NCBI GenBank assembly: GCA_963832875.1 | Contig: CAWHWB010000002.1 | Location: 124,001-188,000, forward strand | DNA length: 64,000 nt | Reading direction: 5' to 3' | Origin: AP-15 sp963832875 | Lineage (GTDB): Bacteria > Pseudomonadota > Alphaproteobacteria > ATCC43930 > CGMCC-115725 | Part shown: in pieces, positions 9,701 through 17,550 of the stretch | Layout of the letters: each line of letters begins with the position of its first letter | Numbering within the stretch: the stretch's first letter is position 1 | The notes under the pieces: generated by a model | The model's input: only the letters and a program-made list of their open reading frames with translations | Database searches by the model: none | Told to the model about the DNA's origin: nothing | Translations under genes and position numbers: made by a program

Positions 9701-10263
9701 AAGTCGAGGCTACGCGCTTGCCCGGCGAGACGAGGTTGACCCGGGCAGTCACCCAGGCGCTGTTCAAGCTAATGGCTTATAAGGACGAATATGAGGTGGC
9801 CAGACTCTATGCCGAGTCCGACTTTCTAAAGCGCGTTGCCGACCGGTTCGAGGGTCCCTACGAGCTGCGCTTTCACCTCGCCCCACCCATTCTCGGCGAC
9901 CGCGATCCGCGGACCGGGCATTTGCGCAAGCGCGAGTTCGGCCCATGGATGCTGGCGGCTTTCCGGGTCTTGGCGAGGTTGCGCCGGCTACGCGGGACCC
10001 GGTTCGACATCTTCGCCCGCAGCGAGGAGCGCCGCACCGAGCGGCGCTTGATCGGCGAATACGAGGTAGTGCTCGAGGAGATCCGTGCCGGACTGGCGCC
10101 AGCCAATCACGCCGAGGCCGTCGAGCTCGCATCATTGCCGCTCGAGATTCGTGGCTTCGGCCACGTCAAGGAAGCAAACCTCGCCCGCGCCAAGGCCAAA
10201 GAAAAAACCCTCCTCAGCCGCTTCCGAGCACCGCCGACCGCCTCCGCGCTTGCGGCAGAGTGA
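6784..10263 (+). CDS. Indolepyruvate/2-oxoacid:ferredoxin oxidoreductase, fused subunits
   Basis: An 1159-residue single-chain enzyme that oxidatively decarboxylates aryl or branched 2-oxoacids to acyl-CoA with ferredoxin as acceptor. ATG 6784 is chosen because GGGAGG lies 6-11 nt upstream and the family sequence begins there ('LDDKYLLDKGRAYLTG'). The N-terminal pyrimidine-binding domain is followed by the TPP-binding 'GDGTYTHSG' near 496, a ferredoxin-like Cys cluster near 634-680 ('CEGCGDCS', then 'CNKDFSCVDGFCP'), and the gamma domain from ~718 ('GILVTGVGGTGVV'). This fused IorA-IorB architecture is common in Proteobacteria. The actual substrate cannot be read from sequence. The frame is intact. 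Confidence 0.92.
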   Translation: MALKAVTLDDKYLLDKGRAYLTGTQALVRLPMMQRQRDIAAGLNTGCFISGYRGSPLGGLDQALWNARRFVEKNHIQFQPAINEELGATAIWGSQQLGLFPGAKYDGVFAMWYAKGPGVDRSGDALKHGNAAGSARHGGVLLLAGDDHTCKSSTLPHQSEYAFMDACIPVLNPSGVQEIIDIGLYGWAMSRYSGCWIAFKTIAETVDSSASVELDTQRTQIVLPEDFEMPPGGLNIRWPDQPLDQEYRLHKYKLYAALAFARANRLDRIVIDSPYPRFGIVTTGKSYLDVRQALDDLGIDETHAAEIGIRLYKVAMSWPLEREGIRHFAEGLEEILVVEEKRAVVENQFKEQLYNWREDVRPRVIGKFDENRNWILPSNGELTPAQIARVIAERIARFHTSPRIAERLAFLEAKERQLGGNVVPFARTPYFCSGCPHNRSTKIPEGSRALAGIGCHYLAQFMDRSTATFTQMGGEGVPWIGQAPFTDTSHVFANLGDGTYTHSGVLAIRAAVAAKVNITYKLLFNDAVAMTGGQPIDSGLTVPVLTRQLAAEGVGPIIVVTDEPDKYPPTVGFAAGVSVRHRDDLDTVQRDLREMPGVTAIVYDQTCAAEKRRRRKRGRFPDPAKRVFINDLVCEGCGDCSNTSNCLSVIPVETEFGRKRAIDQSSCNKDFSCVDGFCPSFVTVHGGQLKKGRGGDLGEEGLSALPEPVAPALDEPYGILVTGVGGTGVVTIGALLGAAAHMEGKGCTILDMTGLAQKGGAVYSHIRIARRPDEIHAVRIAAGGARLLLGCDLVVAASADSLSKLQPPHSRAIINSHETITGEFTRNPDLVFPTGALEHSIAEATGPESTEFVDATRLATGLFGDSIASNLFMLGYAYQRGLVPLSAEAIERAIALNGVAVDFNRSAFRWGRRAAIDGALVEARATAPAGITESHHLSETLDQMIERRIAFLTDYQDRAYATRYAAAVGRVREVEATRLPGETRLTRAVTQALFKLMAYKDEYEVARLYAESDFLKRVADRFEGPYELRFHLAPPILGDRDPRTGHLRKREFGPWMLAAFRVLARLRRLRGTRFDIFARSEERRTERRLIGEYEVVLEEIRAGLAPANHAEAVELASLPLEIRGFGHVKEANLARAKAKEKTLLSRFRAPPTASALAAE

Positions 10264-10269
10264 CTGCGT

Positions 10270-11057
10270 TCAGCGGCTGAAGTCGAAAGCCACGGTGTTG
10301 CCGCCGCTGACCACGACTCCAACCCGTCTACCGGGCGGCACCCGGAATCGACCGCTGACCAACGCGGCGAAGGCTGCCGCACCGCCGGGCTCAGCGACGA
10401 TCCTGACCGCTCGCCATAGCGCCTCTTGAGCCGCCCGGATGGCATCGTCGCCGACCAGCACGACACCGCTGACATACCGCTCCAGGATCGGAAACACCAG
10501 CTCGCCGACGCGGCGCGGCGCCAAGGAATCGGCGGCAATGCCGTCGGTGTCAGCGTCGACCGGCCGCCCGGCTTCGAATGCCCGAAAAAGCGTTGGCGAT
10601 GCCTCAGGCTCGACCTCGACGATTCTGATCCGCCCCGCATACCACGCGGCGATGCCCGCGACCAGGCCGCCGCCACCGACGGGTACCAGCAAGGTATCGA
10701 GGTCGGGGACTTGGTCCTCGATTTCGCTGCCGATCGTGCCCTGGCCAAGCAAGGTCTCGGCTGATCGAATGCGTGGATCGCAACCGCTCCCGACCGAGCG
10801 GCCGAAGCTTCGCTGGCCGAAAACGCATCAGCATAGCGCGCACCATCGTCGACAAGATCCGCACCATACCCTCGGATGCGCTCGATCGTTGCCGGCGAGG
10901 AAATGCGCGGCACGAAGATCCTCGCCGTTATGCCGAGGCGGTTTGCGGCGTAAGCAATCGCGGCCCCGTGATTGCCGCCCGAGGCGGCTACGACACCCGC
11001 CGGTGGAATCTCGCGCATCAACAGGTTGGCAAAGATATCGATTACCGGGGTCCGCAT
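10270..11057 (-). pseudogene. PLP threonine/serine dehydratase-like gene, degraded
   Basis: The reading frame from 11057 holds the fold-type II motif 'ASGGNHGAAIAYAA' and continues to 'HAFDQP'. A one-base loss near 10758 then breaks it. Restoring one base gives 'QPETLLGQGT', which joins the second frame (10752-10270) with 'VPVGGGGLVAGIAA' and 'SGGNTVAF'. The 5' end is also damaged. 'TPVIDIFANLL' runs straight into 'MREIPPAGVVAASGG', so the segment carrying the PLP-binding lysine (SFKxRGA in relatives) is deleted, and a stop lies just upstream near 11090. The product would be inactive. It abuts the 3' end of the HtrA gene at 11088. Confidence 0.82.
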
Positions 11058-11087
11058 TGCGCGTGCCCTTCCCCGGTGCGAGCCACG

Positions 11088-12569
11088 TCAGCCCGGTTCC
11101 GCGGGCAGTGCGATGAAGCGAGTCGTGCCGTCACGCGACACCCGGACGAGGACGTTCTTGCGACCGGTCTTTTTGGCCGTGGCGGCGGCTCGCTGCACTT
11201 CCTCGGGGGTGGTGACGCGGGCGTGGCCGGCGCCGACGACGAGGTCGCCCGGGCGCAGCCCCTGTGCCGCTCCCACGCTGTTGGGCGGGACATCGGTGAT
11301 GACGACACCGCTGGCGGCATCGGGCAGCGAGAATTGTTTTCGCAAATCGGGGGTCAGCGGAGAGAGCTTAAGGCCGAGCGCGTCGACGCTCGGAGGCGGT
11401 TTCGCTTTTTCCGCCTCGGGCTCTGGTGGTGGCGGACGGTTCGGGTCGAGCGCGGCGACCTTGAGCGCAACATCCCGCGCCTTTCCGTCGCGCCAGATCG
11501 ATAGCTTCACCGACTTGTCGGGCGGCGTATCGGCGACGAGCCGGGGCAACTGCCGGCTGCGGTCGACTGGCTTGCCGTCATAAGCGAGGATTACGTCGCC
11601 CGGTTGCAGCTTTCCCTTGGCTGCCGGGCTCGCCGGGTCGATCGACGCGATCATCGCGCCGTGGCTCTTGTCGAGGCCGATCGCTTCCGCGATCTCGTCG
11701 GTGACCGGTTGGATTTGAGCACCGATCCAGCCGCGCTCGACCTTGCCGGTCGCCTTGAGCTGATCGATGATTGGTCGGGCGAGGGCGGACGGAACTGCAA
11801 AGCCGATGCCGATCGATCCCCCCGAAGGCGAGAAGATCGCCGTGTTGATGCCGATCACTTCGCCGGCGAGGTTGAACATCGGGCCGCCTGAATTGCCTCG
11901 GTTGATCGACGCGTCGGTCTGAAGGAAATCGTCGTAGGGTCCCACATGGATATCGCGCGCCGTGGCCGAGATGATGCCCGAGGTGACCGTGCCACCGAGG
12001 CCAAAGGGGTTGCCGATCGCCAACACCCAATCCCCGACTTTGGTTTTTGTCGAGTCGCCCCAGCTGGCTGCCGGCAGCGACGTCTTTGCATCGACCTTCA
12101 AGAGCGCGAGATCGCTGACCGGGTCGCGGCCGACGACCCGAGCCTGCAACACTGTATTGTCCGACAGGGTTACCGTGATCTGTTCCGCGTTGGCGATTAC
12201 GTGGTTGTTGGTGACGATCAGGCCGGACGGGTCGATGATGAACCCCGAGCCGAGCGAGGCGATCGGAGGCGCCAATCCATCAAGCCCGCCTGGCGCTCCC
12301 CGATCGCCAAAAAAATCGTGAAAAAATTGGTCGAGCGGCGACCCCGGCGAGGGCGGCTGGATGTCGGACGTAGTCTTTGTCGCGGCGGCGGTGGGTGCCT
12401 GGGTGGTCGAGATGTTGACCACCACGCCGATCAACCTCGCCGCCAACTGAGCGAAGATGTCCGAGAACGGCGTGGATTGCGACGGGTCGGCCCGGCCCGG
12501 CGCCGCTGCGGTGAGCAACAGCGTCAGCAATGCCGCGCGTGTCGCACTTCGCCAGCCGAACCACCTCAC
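11088..12569 (-). CDS. Periplasmic serine protease, HtrA/DegP family (second copy)
   Basis: A 493-residue HtrA paralogue of the protein at 2109-3683. It starts with GTG at 12569 and a clear Sec signal ('RAALLTLLLTAAAPGRADP'). The catalytic triad is His123 ('VTNNHVI'), Asp153 ('VSDLALLK') and Ser227 ('RGNSGGP'). Two PDZ domains follow (~265-350 and ~400-490), separated by a Pro/Glu-rich linker ('PPPPEPEAEK'). The linker and the shorter LA loop distinguish it from the first copy. Its role is periplasmic protein quality control; two HtrA copies are common in alphaproteobacteria. It faces away from the glycerate kinase gene that begins ~95 bp beyond its start. Confidence 0.94.
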   Translation of the reverse strand: MRWFGWRSATRAALLTLLLTAAAPGRADPSQSTPFSDIFAQLAARLIGVVVNISTTQAPTAAATKTTSDIQPPSPGSPLDQFFHDFFGDRGAPGGLDGLAPPIASLGSGFIIDPSGLIVTNNHVIANAEQITVTLSDNTVLQARVVGRDPVSDLALLKVDAKTSLPAASWGDSTKTKVGDWVLAIGNPFGLGGTVTSGIISATARDIHVGPYDDFLQTDASINRGNSGGPMFNLAGEVIGINTAIFSPSGGSIGIGFAVPSALARPIIDQLKATGKVERGWIGAQIQPVTDEIAEAIGLDKSHGAMIASIDPASPAAKGKLQPGDVILAYDGKPVDRSRQLPRLVADTPPDKSVKLSIWRDGKARDVALKVAALDPNRPPPPEPEAEKAKPPPSVDALGLKLSPLTPDLRKQFSLPDAASGVVITDVPPNSVGAAQGLRPGDLVVGAGHARVTTPEEVQRAAATAKKTGRKNVLVRVSRDGTTRFIALPAEPG

Positions 12570-12663
12570 AGGAGCTCTCTCTGCATCAGGGTTGCCGACG
12601 CTAGAACGGAAACATGCTGCAAACCAGATCTAGCGCTGGCGTTTGCCCGGCGCTCGATATGAA

Positions 12664-13989
12664 ATGACCATAGCCCTGGCAAGTCGGAAGAGTGACGTGC
12701 TCACGTGCGATCGAGCAGCGGCGAGGGAGTTGCTGCGGTCCTTGTTCGACGCCGCCCTTGCAGCGGCCGATCCGGACCGGGCGCTCGCCGACAGAATCCC
12801 GGAAGCGGTCCCTGGGCGAACACTTCTGGTCGGCGCGGGCAAAGCCGCAGCGGCAATGGCGCGCGCGTTCGAGGCTCGGTGGCCTGGTCCTCTCGGAGGT
12901 ATCGTCCTTACTCGCTACGGTCATGCCGTTCCCTCCGATCGGGTTGAAATCGTCGAGGCGAGCCACCCCGTGCCTGATGCCGCGGGCGAGCGCGCGGCGG
13001 GCCGGATGCTTGGCTTGGCGCGCGGTCTCGGGCCCAACGATCAGCTCGTCTTTCTTGCCTCGGGCGGCGGCTCGGCCTTGCTGGCCCTTCCGGCGCCTGG
13101 TCTGACCCTCGCCGACAAGCGGGCGGTAACGCGCGCATTGCTGCGGTCCGGCGCGACGATTGCCGAGATCAACTCCGTGCGCAAGCATCTCAGTGCGATC
13201 AAGGGCGGACGCCTGGCCGCGGCGGCAGCACCGGCGCGCATTCTTACGCTGGCGATTTCTGATGTTCCGGGCGACGACCCCGCTGTGATCGCCTCCGGAC
13301 CCACGGTGCCCGACCCGACGACCTTTGCCGATGCCCGTGCGGTCTTGGCCAAGTACCGGATCACCAGACCCGCAGCGGTGATAGCGCATCTCGCGGCGGC
13401 GGCAGAAGAGACCCCGAAGCCCGGCGACCCGGCCTTTGCCCGAGCGCATTTCGAGCTTGTCGCCAGCCCGCAGGGCTCTCTGAGGGCCGCCGCTGCGACG
13501 GCCCTGCGACGAAATATCACCCCCATCGTTCTGAGCGACCGGATCGAGGGTGAAGCGCGCGATGTGGCACTGGTTCATGCCGCAATCGCCCGACAGCTTC
13601 GCGCCGGAGAGTTTCGAGTGGGCGACCGGGTAGTCTATCCCCCCGCCGTGCTGCTGTCGGGCGGCGAAACTACGGTCACCCTCAGGGGCAAGGGTCGCGG
13701 CGGGCGGAACCTCGAGTTTTTGTTGGCGCTGGCGGTGGCGCTTCAGGGTGAGCTCGGCATCTCGGCCGTAGCCTGCGACACGGACGGCATCGACGGAACC
13801 GGGGACAATGCTGGGGCGATCCTATATCCGGACAGCATCGCGCGTGCCGCCGTCCTCGGAATCGGGGCCATTGCGGCGCTCGCCGACAATGACGGACTCG
13901 GTTTTTTTGCGGCGCTCGGCGATTTGGTCGTGACCGGGCCGACATTGACCAACGTTAACGATTTCCGGGCGGTTCTGGTTATCGGCTAG
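12664..13989 (+). CDS. Glycerate 2-kinase (type II, MOFRL family)
   Basis: A 441-residue enzyme that phosphorylates D-glycerate to 2-phosphoglycerate. The N-terminal DUF4147-type domain carries 'GAGKAAAAMA' and 'LASGGGSALL', and 'DVPGDDPAVIASGPT' marks the active-site region. The C-terminal MOFRL domain shows 'LSGGETTVT', 'GRGGRNLEFLLALA', 'DTDGIDGTGDNAGA' and 'GPTLTNVNDFRAVL'. ATG 12664 is chosen; the frame extends a little further to a TTG. Pyruvate kinase begins 14 bp downstream, so the pair would move glycerate to 2-phosphoglycerate and, after enolase, to pyruvate. This fits glycolate/glyoxylate use, since glcDEF is nearby. Confidence 0.93.
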   Translation: MTIALASRKSDVLTCDRAAARELLRSLFDAALAAADPDRALADRIPEAVPGRTLLVGAGKAAAAMARAFEARWPGPLGGIVLTRYGHAVPSDRVEIVEASHPVPDAAGERAAGRMLGLARGLGPNDQLVFLASGGGSALLALPAPGLTLADKRAVTRALLRSGATIAEINSVRKHLSAIKGGRLAAAAAPARILTLAISDVPGDDPAVIASGPTVPDPTTFADARAVLAKYRITRPAAVIAHLAAAAEETPKPGDPAFARAHFELVASPQGSLRAAAATALRRNITPIVLSDRIEGEARDVALVHAAIARQLRAGEFRVGDRVVYPPAVLLSGGETTVTLRGKGRGGRNLEFLLALAVALQGELGISAVACDTDGIDGTGDNAGAILYPDSIARAAVLGIGAIAALADNDGLGFFAALGDLVVTGPTLTNVNDFRAVLVIG

Positions 13990-14003
13990 AAGACGCAACA
14001 GAG

Positions 14004-15428
14004 ATGGATATGCGGCGCCGGCGTAGCGCGAAAATCGTCGCCACTCTTGGCCCCTCGAGCTCGTCCCCCGAGCGGATCTGGGCGCTATTCGGCGCCGGGG
14101 TCGACGTGTTTCGGCTCAATTTCAGTCACGGAACGCACGGGGATCACCACGCCCGGTTCGAGGCAATCCGGAAGGTCGAGCAAGCGACCGGCCGCCCGAT
14201 CGGCATTCTTGCCGATCTGCAAGGGCCGAAACTGCGCCTCGGCACCTTTGCCGAAGGCCCGATTGAGCTTGCCGCCGGCGCCGAATTTCGTCTCGACCTT
14301 GATCGGCGTCCGGGCGACCAGACCCGCGCGCCGCTGCCGCACCCTGAAATCTTCGAAGCGCTGCAGCCGGGAACCGAACTGCTACTCGACGACGGCAAGG
14401 TGCGGCTGGAGGCGGAAAGGTGCGGGCCCAGCTTCGCCGACACGGTGTGCCGAGTGGGCGGGACGCTCTCCGACCGCAAGGGGGTCAACGTGCCGAAGGC
14501 GGTGCTGCCGCTCTCTGCGATCACCGAAAAGGACAGGTCCGACCTCGCCTTCGCTCTCGACCACGGCGCTGACTGGATCGCGTTTTCGTTTGTCCAGCGC
14601 CCGGACGACGTGGCCGAAGGCCGCAAGCTGGTCGCAGGACGCGCCGGGGTGATGGTCAAACTCGAAAAACCGTCGGCAATAGACCGACTGCCGGAGATCG
14701 TCGAACTCTCGGACGCGCTGATGGTCGCCCGCGGAGACCTCGGCGTGGAGATGCCGCCCGAAGACGTGCCGAGGGTGCAGAAACAGGTGGTCCACGCCTG
14801 CCGCCTCGCCGGCAAGCCGGTCGTCGTAGCGACGCAGATGCTCGAATCGATGATCGCGTCGCCGACCCCGACGCGGGCCGAGGCCTCCGACGTCGCCACT
14901 GCGGTCTATGACGGGGCGGACGCGGTAATGCTGTCTGCCGAGACCGCGGCCGGGCGCTACCCGATCGAATCAGTGGCAATGATGGACCGCATCGCCTGTC
15001 GGGTGCAGGAGGACCCACTCTACCACACGATGCTCGAAGGCACCCGTATCGAGCACGAACACACCGCACCGGACGCGATCAGCGCCGCGGCCTGTCAGGT
15101 CGCGAGCACGGTCGGCGCCGCGGCGATCGTGTCCTACACGACCTCGGGCGCCACGGCGCTGCGCGCCGCGCGCGAGCGCCCCGAGGCGCCGATCCTGGTG
15201 CTGACCTCGAACCTCGGTACCGCGCGGCGGCTCGCCCTCTTATGGGGCGCGCATTGCGTGCACACCCGAGATGTAAAGAGCTTTGCCGATATGGTGCAGA
15301 GGGCGACGCGGATCGCTCATCGCGAACAGATCGCTCAATCCGGCCAGCGGATCGTCATAACCGCAGGGGTACCCTTCGGCACCCCCGGCGCGACCAACAT
15401 CCTGCGCATCGCCTGGGTCGACGGATGA
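14004..15428 (+). CDS. pyk: Pyruvate kinase
   Basis: A 474-residue pyruvate kinase, of normal length, converting phosphoenolpyruvate and ADP to pyruvate and ATP. Visible signatures are 'KIVATLGPSS' at the N-terminus, 'NFSHG' in the first barrel strand region, 'DLQGPKLR', the lysine signature near 217 ('VMVKLEKPSA'), 'MVARGDLGVE' near 238 and 'TQMLESM'. The C-terminal domain holds 'TTSGATALRAAR'. The 14-bp spacing from the glycerate kinase gene suggests one transcript. It would be a glycolate/glycerate-linked isozyme if the cell has a second pyk elsewhere, which cannot be judged here. Confidence 0.96.
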   Translation: MDMRRRRSAKIVATLGPSSSSPERIWALFGAGVDVFRLNFSHGTHGDHHARFEAIRKVEQATGRPIGILADLQGPKLRLGTFAEGPIELAAGAEFRLDLDRRPGDQTRAPLPHPEIFEALQPGTELLLDDGKVRLEAERCGPSFADTVCRVGGTLSDRKGVNVPKAVLPLSAITEKDRSDLAFALDHGADWIAFSFVQRPDDVAEGRKLVAGRAGVMVKLEKPSAIDRLPEIVELSDALMVARGDLGVEMPPEDVPRVQKQVVHACRLAGKPVVVATQMLESMIASPTPTRAEASDVATAVYDGADAVMLSAETAAGRYPIESVAMMDRIACRVQEDPLYHTMLEGTRIEHEHTAPDAISAAACQVASTVGAAAIVSYTTSGATALRAARERPEAPILVLTSNLGTARRLALLWGAHCVHTRDVKSFADMVQRATRIAHREQIAQSGQRIVITAGVPFGTPGATNILRIAWVDG

Positions 15429-15528
15429 TTGCGTGAGATGGGCGTACGATCGGCGCCCGGTCCGGCTTCGTGCTTGCGGCGATTTAGGACGGCGCTCGCG
15501 AGGCGAGCGACTGGCCTGTGCCGGCGGT

Positions 15529-17436
15529 TCATCGTGGATACACCTGAATGCTGCCGGCGACGGCGTCGGCAACATGCTCCTTGGTGATCACCCCACGCAC
15601 GTCTCCCGGCCTCGGCGAACGAAGGCGGCGGCCGTCCGAGGGCACCACGATCGCCATGATGACTCGGCGGCGCCACATCCGCCTAATCACGTCAAAAGCG
15701 ACATCATCTTCTCTGACCAAAGTGAAGTCGCGGGTAGCGACGTCGCCGAACGCGATGTCCCCTCCAGTCTCGGCCAAGCGCTGCCTGAGCGCGGTATTGA
15801 TGCGGACGACGCCGTGAATGCGGTCGCCCCTGGTCACGACAATGTGACGCATGGCGCCGTGATCGTCGGGCTGCCGCAAGAACGCGTTCAGGGAAAGGTC
15901 GGCAGGAACGAGGAGAAAATCACGTTCCATTACCTCGCTTGCCTTGCGCACCAGAAACATGTTGGCTTGAAGAGCCTTCGGGATCGTATGGCCGCGCCGG
16001 GCCAGCTTCAGGGTGTAGATGTTTTCGCTGGACAACAGGCGGCGAACGCCGAGGGCGACGGCTACCGCCAGAATCATCGGCAGAACGATGGCGTAGTCGC
16101 GGGTCATTTCGAAAATCATGGTGACGGCGGTCATCGCCGCCCCGGTCGCGCCACCGACCATGGCACCCATGCCAATCATCGCAAAGGCCGGCAGATTGAC
16201 TGGGATGCCCGGGGCGACCAGCGTGACGAGCCCGGCGAAGGCGGCCCCCAACGTCGCGCCCATGTAGAGCGACGGCGAGAAAATGCCGCCCGACGAGCCC
16301 GAGCCGAGGCTCAGCGAGGTTGCCGCCAGCTTGCACACGAATAATAAGGCGAGGAGCCCCGCGGCGCCGAGCTGGCCGGTCAGGATCGCTTGAATAGTAG
16401 CATAACCAACTCCCTCGACGTAGTAGTGTCCGAAATTCTCGTGCAGCCAGTAAATCAATACGCCAACGAGCAGCATACCAAGACAATGACGGAAATAGTT
16501 TCCGGGAATGCGGTCGAACAAATCCTCGATCGCGTACAGACCACGGATGTAAACGGCGCCGGCGACCCCGATCAGACCTCCGAGAATGATGTAGAGGGCG
16601 ATGATCAGCGCCGCCGCTGCGGGCTCGGCGGGCAGCGCGACGATCGCCGGCACTTGAAACGAGGGATGAGTGCCAAAGAAGATCCGCCCGATGAACGTCG
16701 CGGTCCCGGTCGCCACCGCGACCGGGAGGAAGGTGTTGACGCTGACCTCCGGCAGCATCAGCTCGATCGCGAACAGCACTCCGCCGATCGGCGTGTTGAA
16801 CGTTGCGGCGATGCCGGCGCCAGCGCCGGCGGCGATCAGGATGATCCGTTGCCCCGGGTCCATCCGGATCAGCTGGCCTAGAGTCGAGCCGAACGATGAA
16901 CCGATTTGGACGATCGGACCTTCCCGCCCGACCGATGCACCGCTGCCGATCGCGAAAGCCGAGGCGAGAGACTTGACCAGCGCCACCACCGGGCGGATCA
17001 CGCCGCCGCCGTAGTAGATGGCGTCCATTACCTCCGGGACGCCGTGCCCCTTGGCCTCGGGGGCGAAGTTCACGACGAGGAAGGTGACCACGATCGCCCC
17101 AACAACCGGAACGAGGATGACCAGCGCGCCCCAAGGGCTGGCCGGGGTGAACAGGTTCGCGTCGTATTCGAACGCAAGTTTGCCAAGGAAAAGAATATTG
17201 TGGACGAGACCGATCAGCTCGCGGAAGACAAAGGCACCGAGGCCGGCGACAACCCCGACCGAGAAGGCGAGCAGCGACATGCGAATGAGGCCGAACCGCG
17301 TCGGGCCGACGCGCCAACCGGGCAGTGCGCGCCACATTTGAGAAGCCCCGCGCCTCGGCCGAAGCATCGGCGCTTCCGGCCCGACAGGTGCTGCGGTGGC
17401 GTCGATCTCCTCCGGCAACGATGTCCTCCAAAGCAA
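15529..17436 (-). CDS. CLC-family chloride channel/transporter with CBS region
   Basis: A membrane protein of up to 635 residues with the CLC core (~50-470) and a C-terminal cytoplasmic CBS-pair region (~495-630). Diagnostic motifs are 'KGHGVPEVM' (129-137), 'GSGASVGREGP' (164-174, gating Glu172) and 'GSSGGIFSPSLYMG' (380-393). The position equivalent to the internal proton glutamate of E. coli ClcA appears to be Leu226 ('FAIELM' against the usual IIEEM), which suggests channel-like or altered coupling. Two starts are possible: TTG 17436 with GGAG upstream, or ATG 17367 with GGAAG upstream. It is divergent from the glycosyltransferase gene at 17551. Confidence 0.93.
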   Translation of the reverse strand: MLWRTSLPEEIDATAAPVGPEAPMLRPRRGASQMWRALPGWRVGPTRFGLIRMSLLAFSVGVVAGLGAFVFRELIGLVHNILFLGKLAFEYDANLFTPASPWGALVILVPVVGAIVVTFLVVNFAPEAKGHGVPEVMDAIYYGGGVIRPVVALVKSLASAFAIGSGASVGREGPIVQIGSSFGSTLGQLIRMDPGQRIILIAAGAGAGIAATFNTPIGGVLFAIELMLPEVSVNTFLPVAVATGTATFIGRIFFGTHPSFQVPAIVALPAEPAAAALIIALYIILGGLIGVAGAVYIRGLYAIEDLFDRIPGNYFRHCLGMLLVGVLIYWLHENFGHYYVEGVGYATIQAILTGQLGAAGLLALLFVCKLAATSLSLGSGSSGGIFSPSLYMGATLGAAFAGLVTLVAPGIPVNLPAFAMIGMGAMVGGATGAAMTAVTMIFEMTRDYAIVLPMILAVAVALGVRRLLSSENIYTLKLARRGHTIPKALQANMFLVRKASEVMERDFLLVPADLSLNAFLRQPDDHGAMRHIVVTRGDRIHGVVRINTALRQRLAETGGDIAFGDVATRDFTLVREDDVAFDVIRRMWRRRVIMAIVVPSDGRRLRSPRPGDVRGVITKEHVADAVAGSIQVYPR

Positions 17437-17550
17437 ATTGCTCCAACCCGGGGAAGCATGCTACATCGGCGGCCTATATCGCCAAAGGGCTGCTGCGCTG
17501 GGCGGCTGTGCCGTCCCCGACCCCGATCCAAGATCTAAATTATCGGGCTC

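Noticed and set aside
2109..12569. The two HtrA genes as a recent duplication flanking a mobile segment.
   Set aside because: Their linkers, LA loops and signal regions differ clearly, so they are old paralogues, and no mobile-element marks lie between them.
15920..17446. A long open frame (over 500 codons) on the minus strand inside the CLC gene in another frame.
   Set aside because: Its translation is Arg/Pro/Ala-rich without motifs, typical of shadow frames in GC-rich coding DNA. The CLC frame has clear family signatures.
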